From Oscillospiraceae bacterium (GTDB lineage Bacteria; Bacillota; Clostridia; Oscillospirales; Ruminococcaceae), in the NCBI GenBank assembly GCA_017439985.1, contig JAFSIC010000007.1:109296-173295 (forward strand): a stretch of 64,000 nucleotides of DNA, read 5' to 3'. Both the position numbers and the translations under genes were made by a program. This document shows, piece by piece, positions 14,737 to 22,869 of the stretch. The number at the start of each line of letters is the position of its first letter. Within the stretch, counting starts at the first letter, position 1. The notes below the pieces were generated by a model. It was not told where the DNA came from. It searched no databases and saw only the letters and a program-made list of their open reading frames with translations.

Positions 14737-15299
14737 TTTCTATCCGTAATATATCTATCCGATTTGACAAACAGTATATCATCAAGGACTTTTCTCTGGA
14801 TATTCAGCCTGCGGAACGGGTCTGTCTCTTCGCTCCTTCCGGCCGAGGAAAGACGACGCTGCTCCGCGCACTCTGCGGTTTGCAGGAACTGGACTCCGGC
14901 TCAATTCATGGTCTGGAAAACAAGCGTATCGCCGTTCTTTTTCAGGAAAACCGCCTGCTCCCGCAGCTGAGTGCGGAAGATAATCTGAAGCTGGTGCTTC
15001 CTGCAGAACGTCGACATGAAGTTCCTCACTGGCTGGACTTATTGGGCTTGTCTGATGCTGCCCACAAGACCCCTCTGCAGCTTAGTGGTGGCATGAATCG
15101 CCGTCTCGCCATCGCCAGGACCTTAGCTTACGGCGGCGACCTCTACCTGCTGGACGAACCGTTCCAAGGTCTCGATGAAGCGACTTTGAAGCACTGTTTG
15201 CAGGTCGTAAACGCTGCCACCCAAGGTAAACAGCTGCTGCTCATCACCCACCGTCAAGAAGAAGCGGAAGCCCTTTGCGACCGTATTGTGCATTTATAA
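14733..15299 (+). CDS. ABC importer ATPase, unusually short
   Basis: The 188-residue ATPase has all main motifs: Walker A APSGRGKTT, Q-loop LFQENRLLPQ, signature LSGGMNRRLA, Walker B LYLLDEPFQGLD and H-loop LITHRQEEAE. SsuB/TauB-type ATPases are normally about 240-260 residues. This one ends soon after the H-loop and lacks the C-terminal extension. The start is fixed by AAGGAGAGG and the ATGA overlap with the permease gene. The sequence reads through without disruption to a stop followed by a terminator, so the short length appears genuine. Confidence 0.88.
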   Translation: MISIRNISIRFDKQYIIKDFSLDIQPAERVCLFAPSGRGKTTLLRALCGLQELDSGSIHGLENKRIAVLFQENRLLPQLSAEDNLKLVLPAERRHEVPHWLDLLGLSDAAHKTPLQLSGGMNRRLAIARTLAYGGDLYLLDEPFQGLDEATLKHCLQVVNAATQGKQLLLITHRQEEAEALCDRIVHL

Positions 15300-15304
15300 A
15301 AATA

Positions 15305-15340
15305 AACAGCCGACTGTTCTCACAGTCGGCTGTTTTCTTT
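15305..15340. terminator. bidirectional terminator
   Basis: AACAGCCGACTGT / ACAGTCGGCTGTT around TCTC, with T-rich flanks on both strands. It separates the importer operon from the convergent sortase genes. Confidence 0.88.
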
Positions 15341-15342
15341 CA

Positions 15343-16215
15343 TTACTGTACTTCTTTTTTGTCTTCGTTGATGGTGATGTTGGCAGTCTCAACAGGAGTA
15401 TCTTCCTCGGTCACCAGCTTCGCCATAACGATGAAACGTACGTCATTGCGTCGGCCATACTTGTAGGAGCAGGTGGACAGAGTGATGATTTTATCATCGC
15501 CGTTGACTTCCACATCATTATAGTCATATTCAGAGCGTTCACGCGCCTCGTTGACGATATTGATCATCTGCGCTTCGGTGATCTGCTCGCTGGAAACCTT
15601 ACGGTCTTTCAGCACCTGAATATAGTTGAAGTCATCGGTGGTGTAGGCCACAGCGAACACTTCCCAAGCCATGTCCTCCTCCGGGGTGGAGAAATAGATG
15701 TAAGGGTGCTCCTTTGCCCACTGTTCATCTGCAAAGTGGAACAGCTGGCTGAAACGCTCCTTATCCTTACCGTCATCGTAGTTTACGTTATGACCGTAAA
15801 TAACGGTGGAACGTCCCAAATCTTCTGCAGTCGGGCCGACTGTACACTCAAAGTCGATCCAATAGCAGCCGGTCCAGCTGTACTGTTTCAGCTCATCTTT
15901 TCGAAGATAGAACTCGTTGTTGGTGGTCTGTACGACCGCATTGTCAATTTCCGTGTCCGGAATTTGCAGCCAGCCCACAACATCGTCATTCTTTGCTTTC
16001 AGCTCAGCGATCTCTTCACCCAGCTCCGGTTTTTCAATGACGATCTCCTCTTCGACCTCTTGTTTTTCTTCCGGCTCCTCCGGTTTCACTTCCGGAGTCT
16101 GAACCTCTTCCTGATTCGGAGTCTCCTCCGGCTCAGGCTTCTCTCTGCTGTCGCAGCCGCTCAAGCTAAGCAGCATAACTGCCGCCAACAGCAGTGCAAG
16201 AATTCTTTTTTTCAT
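15343..16215 (-). CDS. class B sortase-like lipoprotein, copy 2
   Basis: The 290-residue protein has the class B sortase fold with catalytic His142 (VIYGHN), Cys249 (TLSTCSY) and Arg260 (DVRFIVMAK). Unlike ordinary sortases, which use a membrane helix, it carries a lipoprotein signal (lipobox LSGC, Cys21) followed by a Glu/Pro-rich tether of about 45 residues. It is nine bases downstream of a paralogue with the same plan, clearly a tandem duplication. Sortases cleave a C-terminal sorting motif and join the protein to peptidoglycan or a pilin. No sorting-motif protein is encoded in this window, so the substrate is unknown. Confidence 0.87.
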   Translation of the reverse strand: MKKRILALLLAAVMLLSLSGCDSREKPEPEETPNQEEVQTPEVKPEEPEEKQEVEEEIVIEKPELGEEIAELKAKNDDVVGWLQIPDTEIDNAVVQTTNNEFYLRKDELKQYSWTGCYWIDFECTVGPTAEDLGRSTVIYGHNVNYDDGKDKERFSQLFHFADEQWAKEHPYIYFSTPEEDMAWEVFAVAYTTDDFNYIQVLKDRKVSSEQITEAQMINIVNEARERSEYDYNDVEVNGDDKIITLSTCSYKYGRRNDVRFIVMAKLVTEEDTPVETANITINEDKKEVQ

Positions 16216-16224
16216 TGTTTACCT

Positions 16225-17157
16225 CTATTTTGCAGCAACTTTATCTGCATTTGGAATGATGTTTGCAGTCTCAACCAGAGTATCATCCTCGGTCACCAGT
16301 TTTGCCATGATGATAAAACGAATGTTGGAATTTTTACCAAATTTATAGGTACAGGTAGACAGAGTCAGAATCTTGTCGTCCTCATTTACCTCTACATCAT
16401 AATCAAACTCGGAGCGCGCGCGTGCACCTTCAACAATGGTCATCATCTGTTCCGGGGTGATCTGCTCGGTTTTGGAAACTTTGCTGTCTTTCAGAATCTG
16501 GATGTAGTTAAAGTTGGTCGGTACATAGGATACTGCGAATACTTCCCAGGTCAGTTCTTCTTCCGGCATATGGAAGTACAGATAAGGATGTTCCTTTGCC
16601 CACTCAATGTCCGCATAGTGGAACAGCTGGCTGAAACGCTCGCCGTCTTTTTCATCGACTTCATCGGTTCCGACATTAGCGCCAGGAGCAAAGAGTGCAG
16701 CGCCTGCACCGTAGTCAATATTATGACCGTAGATAACAGTATTACGCATCAGTTCGTCAGCAGTCGCACCGAATGTGCCCTCAAAGTCGGCAAAGTAGCA
16801 GCCCAGTTTGTCATTTTCACCGTAGTAGGTTCTGCGCAGATAGTAGTTATTATCGTTGCCCTGTACAACCGGAGCATCAACTTTTGTGTCGGGAATCTGC
16901 AGCCAGCCGACGATATCCGGATTTTTTCCAATATCAGCTTTCAGCTGTTCTTTTCGATCCGGAATTTCCAGTTCAACTTCCTTCTCTTCTTCCTCCGGTT
17001 TTTCTTCCGGTTTCTTTTCTTCCTCTTTTGGAGGTTCTGCAGGAGTCTCAACAGGAGCTTCCGGCTCTTCTACTTCCGGCTGTTCACGGCTGTCACAAGC
17101 GGTGGCGCTCAGCAGCATCATACCTGCCAGCAGCAGGGCTAACATTCTTTTTTTCAT
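16225..17157 (-). CDS. class B sortase-like lipoprotein, copy 1
   Basis: This 310-residue paralogue has the same order of parts: lipobox ending at Cys21, an acidic Pro/Glu/Lys-rich tether (about 25-65), then a sortase B domain with His145 (VIYGHN), Cys269 (TLSTCTY) and Arg280 (NIRFIIMAK). It has an extra loop of about 15 residues after the catalytic His (GAALFAPGANVGTDEVD) that the second copy lacks. AGAGGT precedes the ATG. Both genes lie downstream of pyruvate kinase on the minus strand. Divergence between the copies suggests two substrate specificities. Confidence 0.87.
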   Translation of the reverse strand: MKKRMLALLLAGMMLLSATACDSREQPEVEEPEAPVETPAEPPKEEEKKPEEKPEEEEKEVELEIPDRKEQLKADIGKNPDIVGWLQIPDTKVDAPVVQGNDNNYYLRRTYYGENDKLGCYFADFEGTFGATADELMRNTVIYGHNIDYGAGAALFAPGANVGTDEVDEKDGERFSQLFHYADIEWAKEHPYLYFHMPEEELTWEVFAVSYVPTNFNYIQILKDSKVSKTEQITPEQMMTIVEGARARSEFDYDVEVNEDDKILTLSTCTYKFGKNSNIRFIIMAKLVTEDDTLVETANIIPNADKVAAK

Positions 17158-17195
17158 AATCCTACCTCTTTTCTCTCATGTTTCGTTTTCTGTAT

Positions 17196-18941
17196 TTAAC
17201 CGAGAATATTGCAGACAATACCCTTCTCAGCGTCCAGAATAATAGTGGTACCGCTGCGCAGTACATTGGTGCAGTTGCAGGCACCTACCAGCACCGGAAT
17301 ATCCAGTGTCAGGCCGACGATGGCTGCGTGGCAGTTCTCATCTTTGCTGCTGACAATGATACCGGATGCTTTTTTCAGCAGATCCATAATCGCGTTGGAA
17401 GTCTGATCCATAACCAGAATATCGCCGGCACGGAAGTTCTGTCTTGCTTCGCTTTCACTCTTTGCAACACAAACTGCTGCGCGGACGTGCTGATTACCGA
17501 TACCTTTTGCAGTCAGAATGACATCGCCAACGGTCTGCACTTTCAGAATGTTGGTGGTACCCGGAATACCCAGCGGTACACCGGCAGTGATAACCACCAG
17601 ATTGCCGTCGGAAATCAGTTTTTCTTCCTTAGCGCGATTGACTGCGTGGTCGAAGAGCGCATCTGCGGTATCCTGTGCTTCACAGAGGATAGGAGTTACA
17701 CCCCAGGACAGAGCCAGCTGATGATACACTTTTTTATTCACCGTACAGCCAACGATCGGCATTTCCGGGCGGTATTTACTGATCATTCTTGCAGTCTGAC
17801 CGGACTCGGTAACAGTGATGATCGCAGCTGCCTCCAAGTCATAAGCGGTGGTACAGGTTGCATGGGAGATCGCATTGGCAACATTGCGGATGGATTGTTC
17901 CTCAAAGCGACGGAAACGACCGTTGTAGTCAATATCATTTTCGGTTTCTATCGCAATTTTCGCCATGGTGCGAACTGCTTCTACCGGATATTTACCTGCT
18001 GCGGTCTCGCCGGACAGCATGATGGCACTGGTACCGTCGTAGATCGCATTGGCAACGTCAGTCGCCTCTGCACGAGTCGGACGAGGATTCTCGGTCATGC
18101 TCTCCAGCATCTGTGTCGCTGTGATGACCATTTTTCCGCTGTAATAAACCTTTTTGATGATATCTTTCTGGATCTTCGGAACTTTCTCAAATGGAATTTC
18201 CACGCCCATATCGCCGCGGGCAACCATGATGCCGTCAGAAACGCGGATGATTTCGTCGATGTTGTTAACGCCCTCTGCGTTTTCGATCTTGGAAATAATT
18301 TTGATATTCTCGCCGCCGTTTTCTTTCAGCAGGTCACGCAGCTGCTGAACATCCTGTGCGTTGCGCACGAAGGATGCCGCGATAAAATCAAAGCCTGCTT
18401 TGATACCGAAGAGAATATCAGCTTGGTCACGCTCGCTGATGTATGGCATGGACAGGGAAACATTCGGCACGTTGATGCCTTTTCGGTTGGAAACCTCACC
18501 GCCGTTGAGAACAGTGCAGTGGATCTCACAGCCTTCGATGCTGTCCACACGCATTTCGATCAGACCATCATCGATCAGAATCGCGTCACCGGCTTTGACG
18601 TCACCAGGCAGACCGGCAAAGGTAATGGAAGCTTTTTCTTTGGTACCTTCCATCGCTTCGGTGGTCAGGGTAAATTTGTCGCCGGCTTCCAGAGTTTCTC
18701 TGCCGTTTGCAAAGGTACCCAGACGAATTTCAGGACCTTTGGTGTCAAGCAGGGCAGCCACAGGAACTTTCATTTCCTCTCGCAGGCGGAAAAGAATGTC
18801 CAGCTTTTTCTGATGCTCCTCATGGGTGCCGTGAGAGAAGTTGATGCGGGCTACATTCATACCGCCTTCAATCAGCTGGCGAATGATTTCTTCTGTCTCG
18901 CTGGCAGGACCCAGGGTGCAAACGATTTTCGTTTTTCTCAT
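17196..18941 (-). CDS. pyk: pyruvate kinase with C-terminal PEP-utiliser domain
   Basis: The 581-residue enzyme converts PEP and ADP to pyruvate and ATP. The N-terminus MRKTKIVCTLGPAS and NFSHGTHEEH are classic, as are the metal-site segments LLDTKGPEIR and VARGDMGVEIPFE. The first about 470 residues are the standard kinase. The last about 100 carry a swivelling phosphohistidine-like domain (KASGIIVSSKDENCHAAIVG) found as an extra C-terminal domain in many Bacillota pyruvate kinases. It is the only glycolytic gene of the minus-strand group. Together with PPDK at 59.9 kb it allows both directions of the PEP-pyruvate step. Confidence 0.95.
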   Translation of the reverse strand: MRKTKIVCTLGPASETEEIIRQLIEGGMNVARINFSHGTHEEHQKKLDILFRLREEMKVPVAALLDTKGPEIRLGTFANGRETLEAGDKFTLTTEAMEGTKEKASITFAGLPGDVKAGDAILIDDGLIEMRVDSIEGCEIHCTVLNGGEVSNRKGINVPNVSLSMPYISERDQADILFGIKAGFDFIAASFVRNAQDVQQLRDLLKENGGENIKIISKIENAEGVNNIDEIIRVSDGIMVARGDMGVEIPFEKVPKIQKDIIKKVYYSGKMVITATQMLESMTENPRPTRAEATDVANAIYDGTSAIMLSGETAAGKYPVEAVRTMAKIAIETENDIDYNGRFRRFEEQSIRNVANAISHATCTTAYDLEAAAIITVTESGQTARMISKYRPEMPIVGCTVNKKVYHQLALSWGVTPILCEAQDTADALFDHAVNRAKEEKLISDGNLVVITAGVPLGIPGTTNILKVQTVGDVILTAKGIGNQHVRAAVCVAKSESEARQNFRAGDILVMDQTSNAIMDLLKKASGIIVSSKDENCHAAIVGLTLDIPVLVGACNCTNVLRSGTTIILDAEKGIVCNILG

Positions 18942-19131
18942 CTCTTAATCACAACCATTTCTATATAAAATGTAAGTACAAAACAACAGATAGTTATTCA
19001 GTATTACTATATCCTACCTACGACATAAAATCAACGTTTCTTGCAAAAATGTAATGAATTTGTACCATTTTCAAGAACATTGTTTCCACCTTATCAGTGC
19101 CGTTTTTCTCCTCATTTATTGCATAAACGAG

Positions 19132-19165
19132 AAAAAAGCACCGCAGGTTACACTGCGGTGCTTTT
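19132..19165 (-). terminator. terminator of ychF
   Basis: AAAAGCACCGCAG / CTGCGGTGCTTTT with a six-base loop; the T run is on the minus strand, just after the ychF stop codon. Confidence 0.85.
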
Positions 19166-19174
19166 GTTTCAAAA

Positions 19175-20269
19175 CTATACGTTGAAGCGGAAGAGAACGA
19201 TGTCGCCGTCTTTCATTACGTATTCTTTACCTTCGGAACGAACCAGACCTTTTTCCTTGCAGGCAGCCATGGAACCGTGTTCCATCAGTTCGTCAAAGCC
19301 AACAACCTCTGCACGGATGAAGCCGCGTTCGAAGTCGCTGTGGATCTTACCGGCAGCCTGTGGAGCTTTGGTACCTTTTTTGATGGTCCATGCGCGAACT
19401 TCCGGTTTACCGGCGGTCAGATAGGAGATGAGACCCAGCAGGCTGTAACTTGCCTGGATCAGACGATCCAGACCAGACTGATCCAGACCCAGCTCGGACA
19501 GGAACATCAGCTTGTCTTCTTTGTCCATGTCAGCCAGTTCTTCTTCCAGTCTTGCACAGATCGGAACCACTTCAGAATGTTCTTCTGCAGCGATTTTCAG
19601 CACTTCCTGATAGAATTTGTTGCCGTCGATGTTGTTGTGGAAGTCATCTTCGCTCATGTTCGCAACGTAGATGATCGGTTTGTTGGACAGCAGAGGAATG
19701 TCGGACATGATCTCCTGTTCTTCCTCGGTGAATTCCAGGCTGCGCGCGGATTTGCCTTCTTCCAGATGTGCTTTCACACGGTTCAGCAGTTCCACTTCAG
19801 CCAGATATTTTTTGTCGCCTTTTGCAGCTTTGGTTGCTTTATCGATGCGACGGTCCAGAATATCGATATCGGAGAACACCAGCTCCAGATTGATGGTCTC
19901 AATATCGCGGGAAGGACCGATCTCGCCGTCAACGTGGATGATCTCGTCATTCTCGAAGCAGCGAACAACGTGGATGATCGCATCCACTTCGCGGATGTTG
20001 GACAGGAACTTGTTGCCCAGACCTTCGCCTTTGGATGCGCCTTTTACCAGACCTGCGATGTCAACAAACTCGATCACAGCAGGGGTGAATTTTTCAGGCT
20101 CATACATTTCTGCCAGTTTGTCCAGACGTTTATCAGGAACTGCAACGGTACCTACGTTTGGTTCGATGGTGCAGAACGGATAGTTTGCAGACTGTGCGCC
20201 TGCGTTTGTAATTGCATTAAAAAGGGTGCTCTTGCCGACGTTTGGAAGACCCACCATACCTAATTTCAT
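19175..20269 (-). CDS. ychF: Obg-family ATPase YchF
   Basis: The 364-residue protein matches YchF/Ola1 closely: P-loop GLPNVGKST (about 7-15), switch region FVDIAGLVKGASKGEG, and the altered G4 motif NMSE in place of NKxD. That change accounts for ATP rather than GTP preference in the family. The TGS domain is at the C-terminus (AWTIKKGTKAPQAAGKIHSD). YchF associates with ribosomes and affects stress responses and translation initiation. The gene stands alone, with a terminator after it and about 300 non-coding bases before the divergent response-regulator gene. Confidence 0.95.
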   Translation of the reverse strand: MKLGMVGLPNVGKSTLFNAITNAGAQSANYPFCTIEPNVGTVAVPDKRLDKLAEMYEPEKFTPAVIEFVDIAGLVKGASKGEGLGNKFLSNIREVDAIIHVVRCFENDEIIHVDGEIGPSRDIETINLELVFSDIDILDRRIDKATKAAKGDKKYLAEVELLNRVKAHLEEGKSARSLEFTEEEQEIMSDIPLLSNKPIIYVANMSEDDFHNNIDGNKFYQEVLKIAAEEHSEVVPICARLEEELADMDKEDKLMFLSELGLDQSGLDRLIQASYSLLGLISYLTAGKPEVRAWTIKKGTKAPQAAGKIHSDFERGFIRAEVVGFDELMEHGSMAACKEKGLVRSEGKEYVMKDGDIVLFRFNV

Positions 20270-20567
20270 AGCTCAATTTCCTTTCATAGAGAAATACTCT
20301 CATTATTATACCCTTTCCGCGGCACAACGGCAAGAGTCGTTCACGGGAAAAGCGAGTAATGTTAAAAAATTTTTCATCATTTTTCCTGCTAAAACCGCTA
20401 TAATATCATCAGAAGATGGCGAATCCTGTCTTTTTCTCGAAAAAACCATTTTCTTTTCAAAAGATTTTAATTTACTTTCAGTTTTGTGGTATACTATAAA
20501 CTTAAGAGATCCTGTCCATAAAACATCGATCCTGTTAAGGTGAATATACATACGAGGAGGAACATTT
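20270..20567. other. divergent intergenic region between ychF and the two-component system
   Basis: This A+T-rich region contains a TATACT box at 20490-20495 for the rightward operon with no clear -35 element, which may mean activator dependence. No structured RNA was recognised. Confidence 0.4.
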
Positions 20568-21260
20568 ATGTCTATGGAAAAAATCCTGGTCGCTGATGAC
20601 GACCGTAACATTGCGGAACTGCTTCGCCTCTATCTGGAAAAAGAAGGCTACTCTGTGACTCTCGCCTGCGACGGCGTGGATGCCATGGAAAAATTCAATG
20701 CAGATACCCCTGACATCGTGCTGCTGGACATCATGATGCCAAGACTGGACGGCTGGCAGGTTTGCCGAGAGATCCGTCAGAGATCCAACTGCCCGATCAT
20801 CATGCTCACTGCCAAAGGCGAGACCTTCGACAAGGTTCTCGGTCTGGAACTGGGCGCTGATGACTATGTGGTAAAACCGTTTGAGACCAAAGAAATCGTT
20901 GCCCGCATCAAAGCAGTGCTGCGCCGCAGCGGAAAAACCTCTTCCGAGCCTGATGTCAAAGAGGTCAGCTACGAAAAACTGACCGTTAACATGACCAAAT
21001 ACGAGCTGAAAGTAGATGGCAAAGTAGTTGACACTCCTCCAAAGGAACTGGAACTGCTCTATCATCTGGCCAGCAATCCAAACCGTGTTTATACCCGCGA
21101 TCAGCTGCTCAATGAGGTCTGGGGCTTCGAGTATTACGGTGACTCCCGTACCGTTGACGTCCATGTCAAACGTCTGCGTGAGAAACTGGAGGGCGTCTCC
21201 GATAAATGGATGCTGAAAACCGTTTGGGGTGTCGGCTACAAATTTGAAGTGAAAGAATAA
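20568..21260 (+). CDS. OmpR/PhoB-family response regulator
   Basis: The 230-residue regulator has a receiver domain (1-120) with acidic pocket ADDD, phosphoacceptor Asp54 (LLDIMMPRLDG), Thr in MLTAKGE and Lys in VVKPFE. A C-terminal winged HTH follows (about 135-230, PPKELELLYHLASNPNRVYTRDQLLNEVWG, then RTVDVHVKRLREKL). It is followed after six bases by its histidine kinase and then by an HtrA-type protease gene. This order recalls envelope-stress systems of Firmicutes, so the pathway may sense cell-surface protein damage; that is an inference. Confidence 0.93.
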   Translation: MSMEKILVADDDRNIAELLRLYLEKEGYSVTLACDGVDAMEKFNADTPDIVLLDIMMPRLDGWQVCREIRQRSNCPIIMLTAKGETFDKVLGLELGADDYVVKPFETKEIVARIKAVLRRSGKTSSEPDVKEVSYEKLTVNMTKYELKVDGKVVDTPPKELELLYHLASNPNRVYTRDQLLNEVWGFEYYGDSRTVDVHVKRLREKLEGVSDKWMLKTVWGVGYKFEVKE

Positions 21261-21266
21261 GCCGCC

Positions 21267-22751
21267 ATGAAACAGCGCAGTTTATTCCGAAAATACTTCT
21301 TCGCCAGCACGGGTCTGATTTTGCTGACCATTGGCTTTCTGGGCATCGTGTTCCTGAGCTTCGCGTCGCAGTACTTCCAGAACGACCGTTTTTCTACCCT
21401 GCACCAGAACGCAGTCTATGCACTGGAGGCCACCGAGAAATTCTGCGTCAATGTGGACGGTACCTACAAGGTATCTTCCGCTTTGGATGATGTTTATATC
21501 CCTATCGCCAAGGCCATCGACGCAGATATTTTCCTTACCAATGTCAACGGCAATACGCTGATCTGCACCGGTCAGGAGACTTGTTCCCACCGTACCCGCC
21601 CCATTCCATCCGATATTCTGACAACCGTCGGTGAGGAACTGTCCTATCAGGGCATCACCGATTTGGGCGGTATTTATCAGAGCAAGCACTACACCGTTGC
21701 CCTGCCGCTGATCGTCGGTGACCAGCAGATCGCCGGCATGGTCTTCGTTGCCAGCGATGCCGGTGACCTGACTGACTTCCTCAAAGAAATGCTGGAAATG
21801 TTCCTGGTCAGCGCCATCTGTGTTATCATCATTGCTTTTGCGGTCATTTATGTGATCAGCAGCAATATGGTGCGTCCGCTGAGAAGCATGGTTTCCGCAA
21901 CGGAAAGCTTCGCCCGCGGTGATTTTACTGTCCGTGTTCCGGTTACGGAAATGGACGAAATCGGCAAGCTGTCCATGGCATTCAACAACATGGCGACTGC
22001 TCTGGCACAGCAGGACAGCATCCGCCGCTCCTTCGTAGCCAATGTATCTCATGAACTGAAAACACCAATGACCACCATCGGTGGCTTCGTGGACGGCATC
22101 ATGGACGGTACCATTCCACCGGAAAAACAGCGGCATTATCTCTCCATCGTGTCCAGCGAAGTCAAACGTCTGTCCCGACTGGTTCGTTCCATGCTGAACA
22201 TCGCCCGTCTGGAATCCGGCGAAATGCAGCTGCAGCCGAAAGATTTTGACATCAATCAGGTGGTCTGCAGCACCATCTTTACCTTTGAACAATCCATCGA
22301 AGAAAAACAGCTGGATATTCGCGGTCTGGATGCAGATCGTGTGATGGTCTCCGCTGACGAAGATCTGATCCATCAGGTGGTCTATAATCTGGTGGAGAAT
22401 GCGGTGAAATTCGTCAATGTGGGAGGTTACATCGAGATCTCCTATCACAACGAGGAGAACATGACTCACATCTCTGTGAAAAACTCCGGCGAGGGCATCT
22501 CCAAAGAGGAGATCTCCAAAGTCTTCGAGCGATTCTATAAAACCGACCGTTCCCGCAGTCAGGACAAGAGCGGCGTTGGCCTCGGACTGAACATCGTCCG
22601 TTCCATCGTCAAACTCCATGGCGGCGAGGTCATTGTCCGCAGTACCGAAGGTCAATTCTGTGAATTCACCTTTACCCTGCCGACAGCAAACAGCAAACAG
22701 GTATCCCGCCATACGGCGCAGATTCCAACAATTCCTGATGACCTGAAATAA
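21267..22751 (+). CDS. membrane sensor histidine kinase
   Basis: The 494-residue kinase has one membrane helix at about 9-33, an extracytoplasmic sensor of about 140 residues, and a second helix at about 173-197. A HAMP domain (SSNMVRPLRSMVSATESFARGDFTV), HisKA with His262 (NVSHELKTPMTTI) and HATPase_c (NLVENAVKFVN, VGLGLNIVRSIV) follow. The sensor contains paired cysteines (ICTGQETC), unusual for this domain and possibly redox- or disulfide-relevant. It should phosphorylate the regulator encoded just upstream. The signal is unknown; position before the HtrA gene suggests envelope stress. Confidence 0.93.
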   Translation: MKQRSLFRKYFFASTGLILLTIGFLGIVFLSFASQYFQNDRFSTLHQNAVYALEATEKFCVNVDGTYKVSSALDDVYIPIAKAIDADIFLTNVNGNTLICTGQETCSHRTRPIPSDILTTVGEELSYQGITDLGGIYQSKHYTVALPLIVGDQQIAGMVFVASDAGDLTDFLKEMLEMFLVSAICVIIIAFAVIYVISSNMVRPLRSMVSATESFARGDFTVRVPVTEMDEIGKLSMAFNNMATALAQQDSIRRSFVANVSHELKTPMTTIGGFVDGIMDGTIPPEKQRHYLSIVSSEVKRLSRLVRSMLNIARLESGEMQLQPKDFDINQVVCSTIFTFEQSIEEKQLDIRGLDADRVMVSADEDLIHQVVYNLVENAVKFVNVGGYIEISYHNEENMTHISVKNSGEGISKEEISKVFERFYKTDRSRSQDKSGVGLGLNIVRSIVKLHGGEVIVRSTEGQFCEFTFTLPTANSKQVSRHTAQIPTIPDDLK

Positions 22752-22799
22752 TTTTCTAACAGAAAATGCAAAAAGCATTCAAAGCGTGTTTCTTTTTCT

Positions 22800-22820
22800 G
22801 TAACAATTTTGGGTTACAAT
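22800..22820 (+). promoter_or_regulatory. dyad and -10 box before the HtrA gene
   Basis: GTAAC (22800-22804) and GTTAC (22813-22817) form an inverted repeat over a TACAAT -10 box (22815-22820). There is no good -35 box. It is a candidate binding site for the upstream response regulator or another factor. Confidence 0.5.
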
Positions 22821-22869
22821 ATGGGTGTACCAAAAGAGAGCAAAACCACCAAGCAGGAGGTTCATCAAT

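Noticed and set aside
15286-17142. A 618-codon plus-strand frame opposite both sortases
   Set aside because: The minus-strand sortases have complete catalytic triads and signal peptides; the plus-strand product is Phe/Leu-rich without motifs and runs through a terminator.
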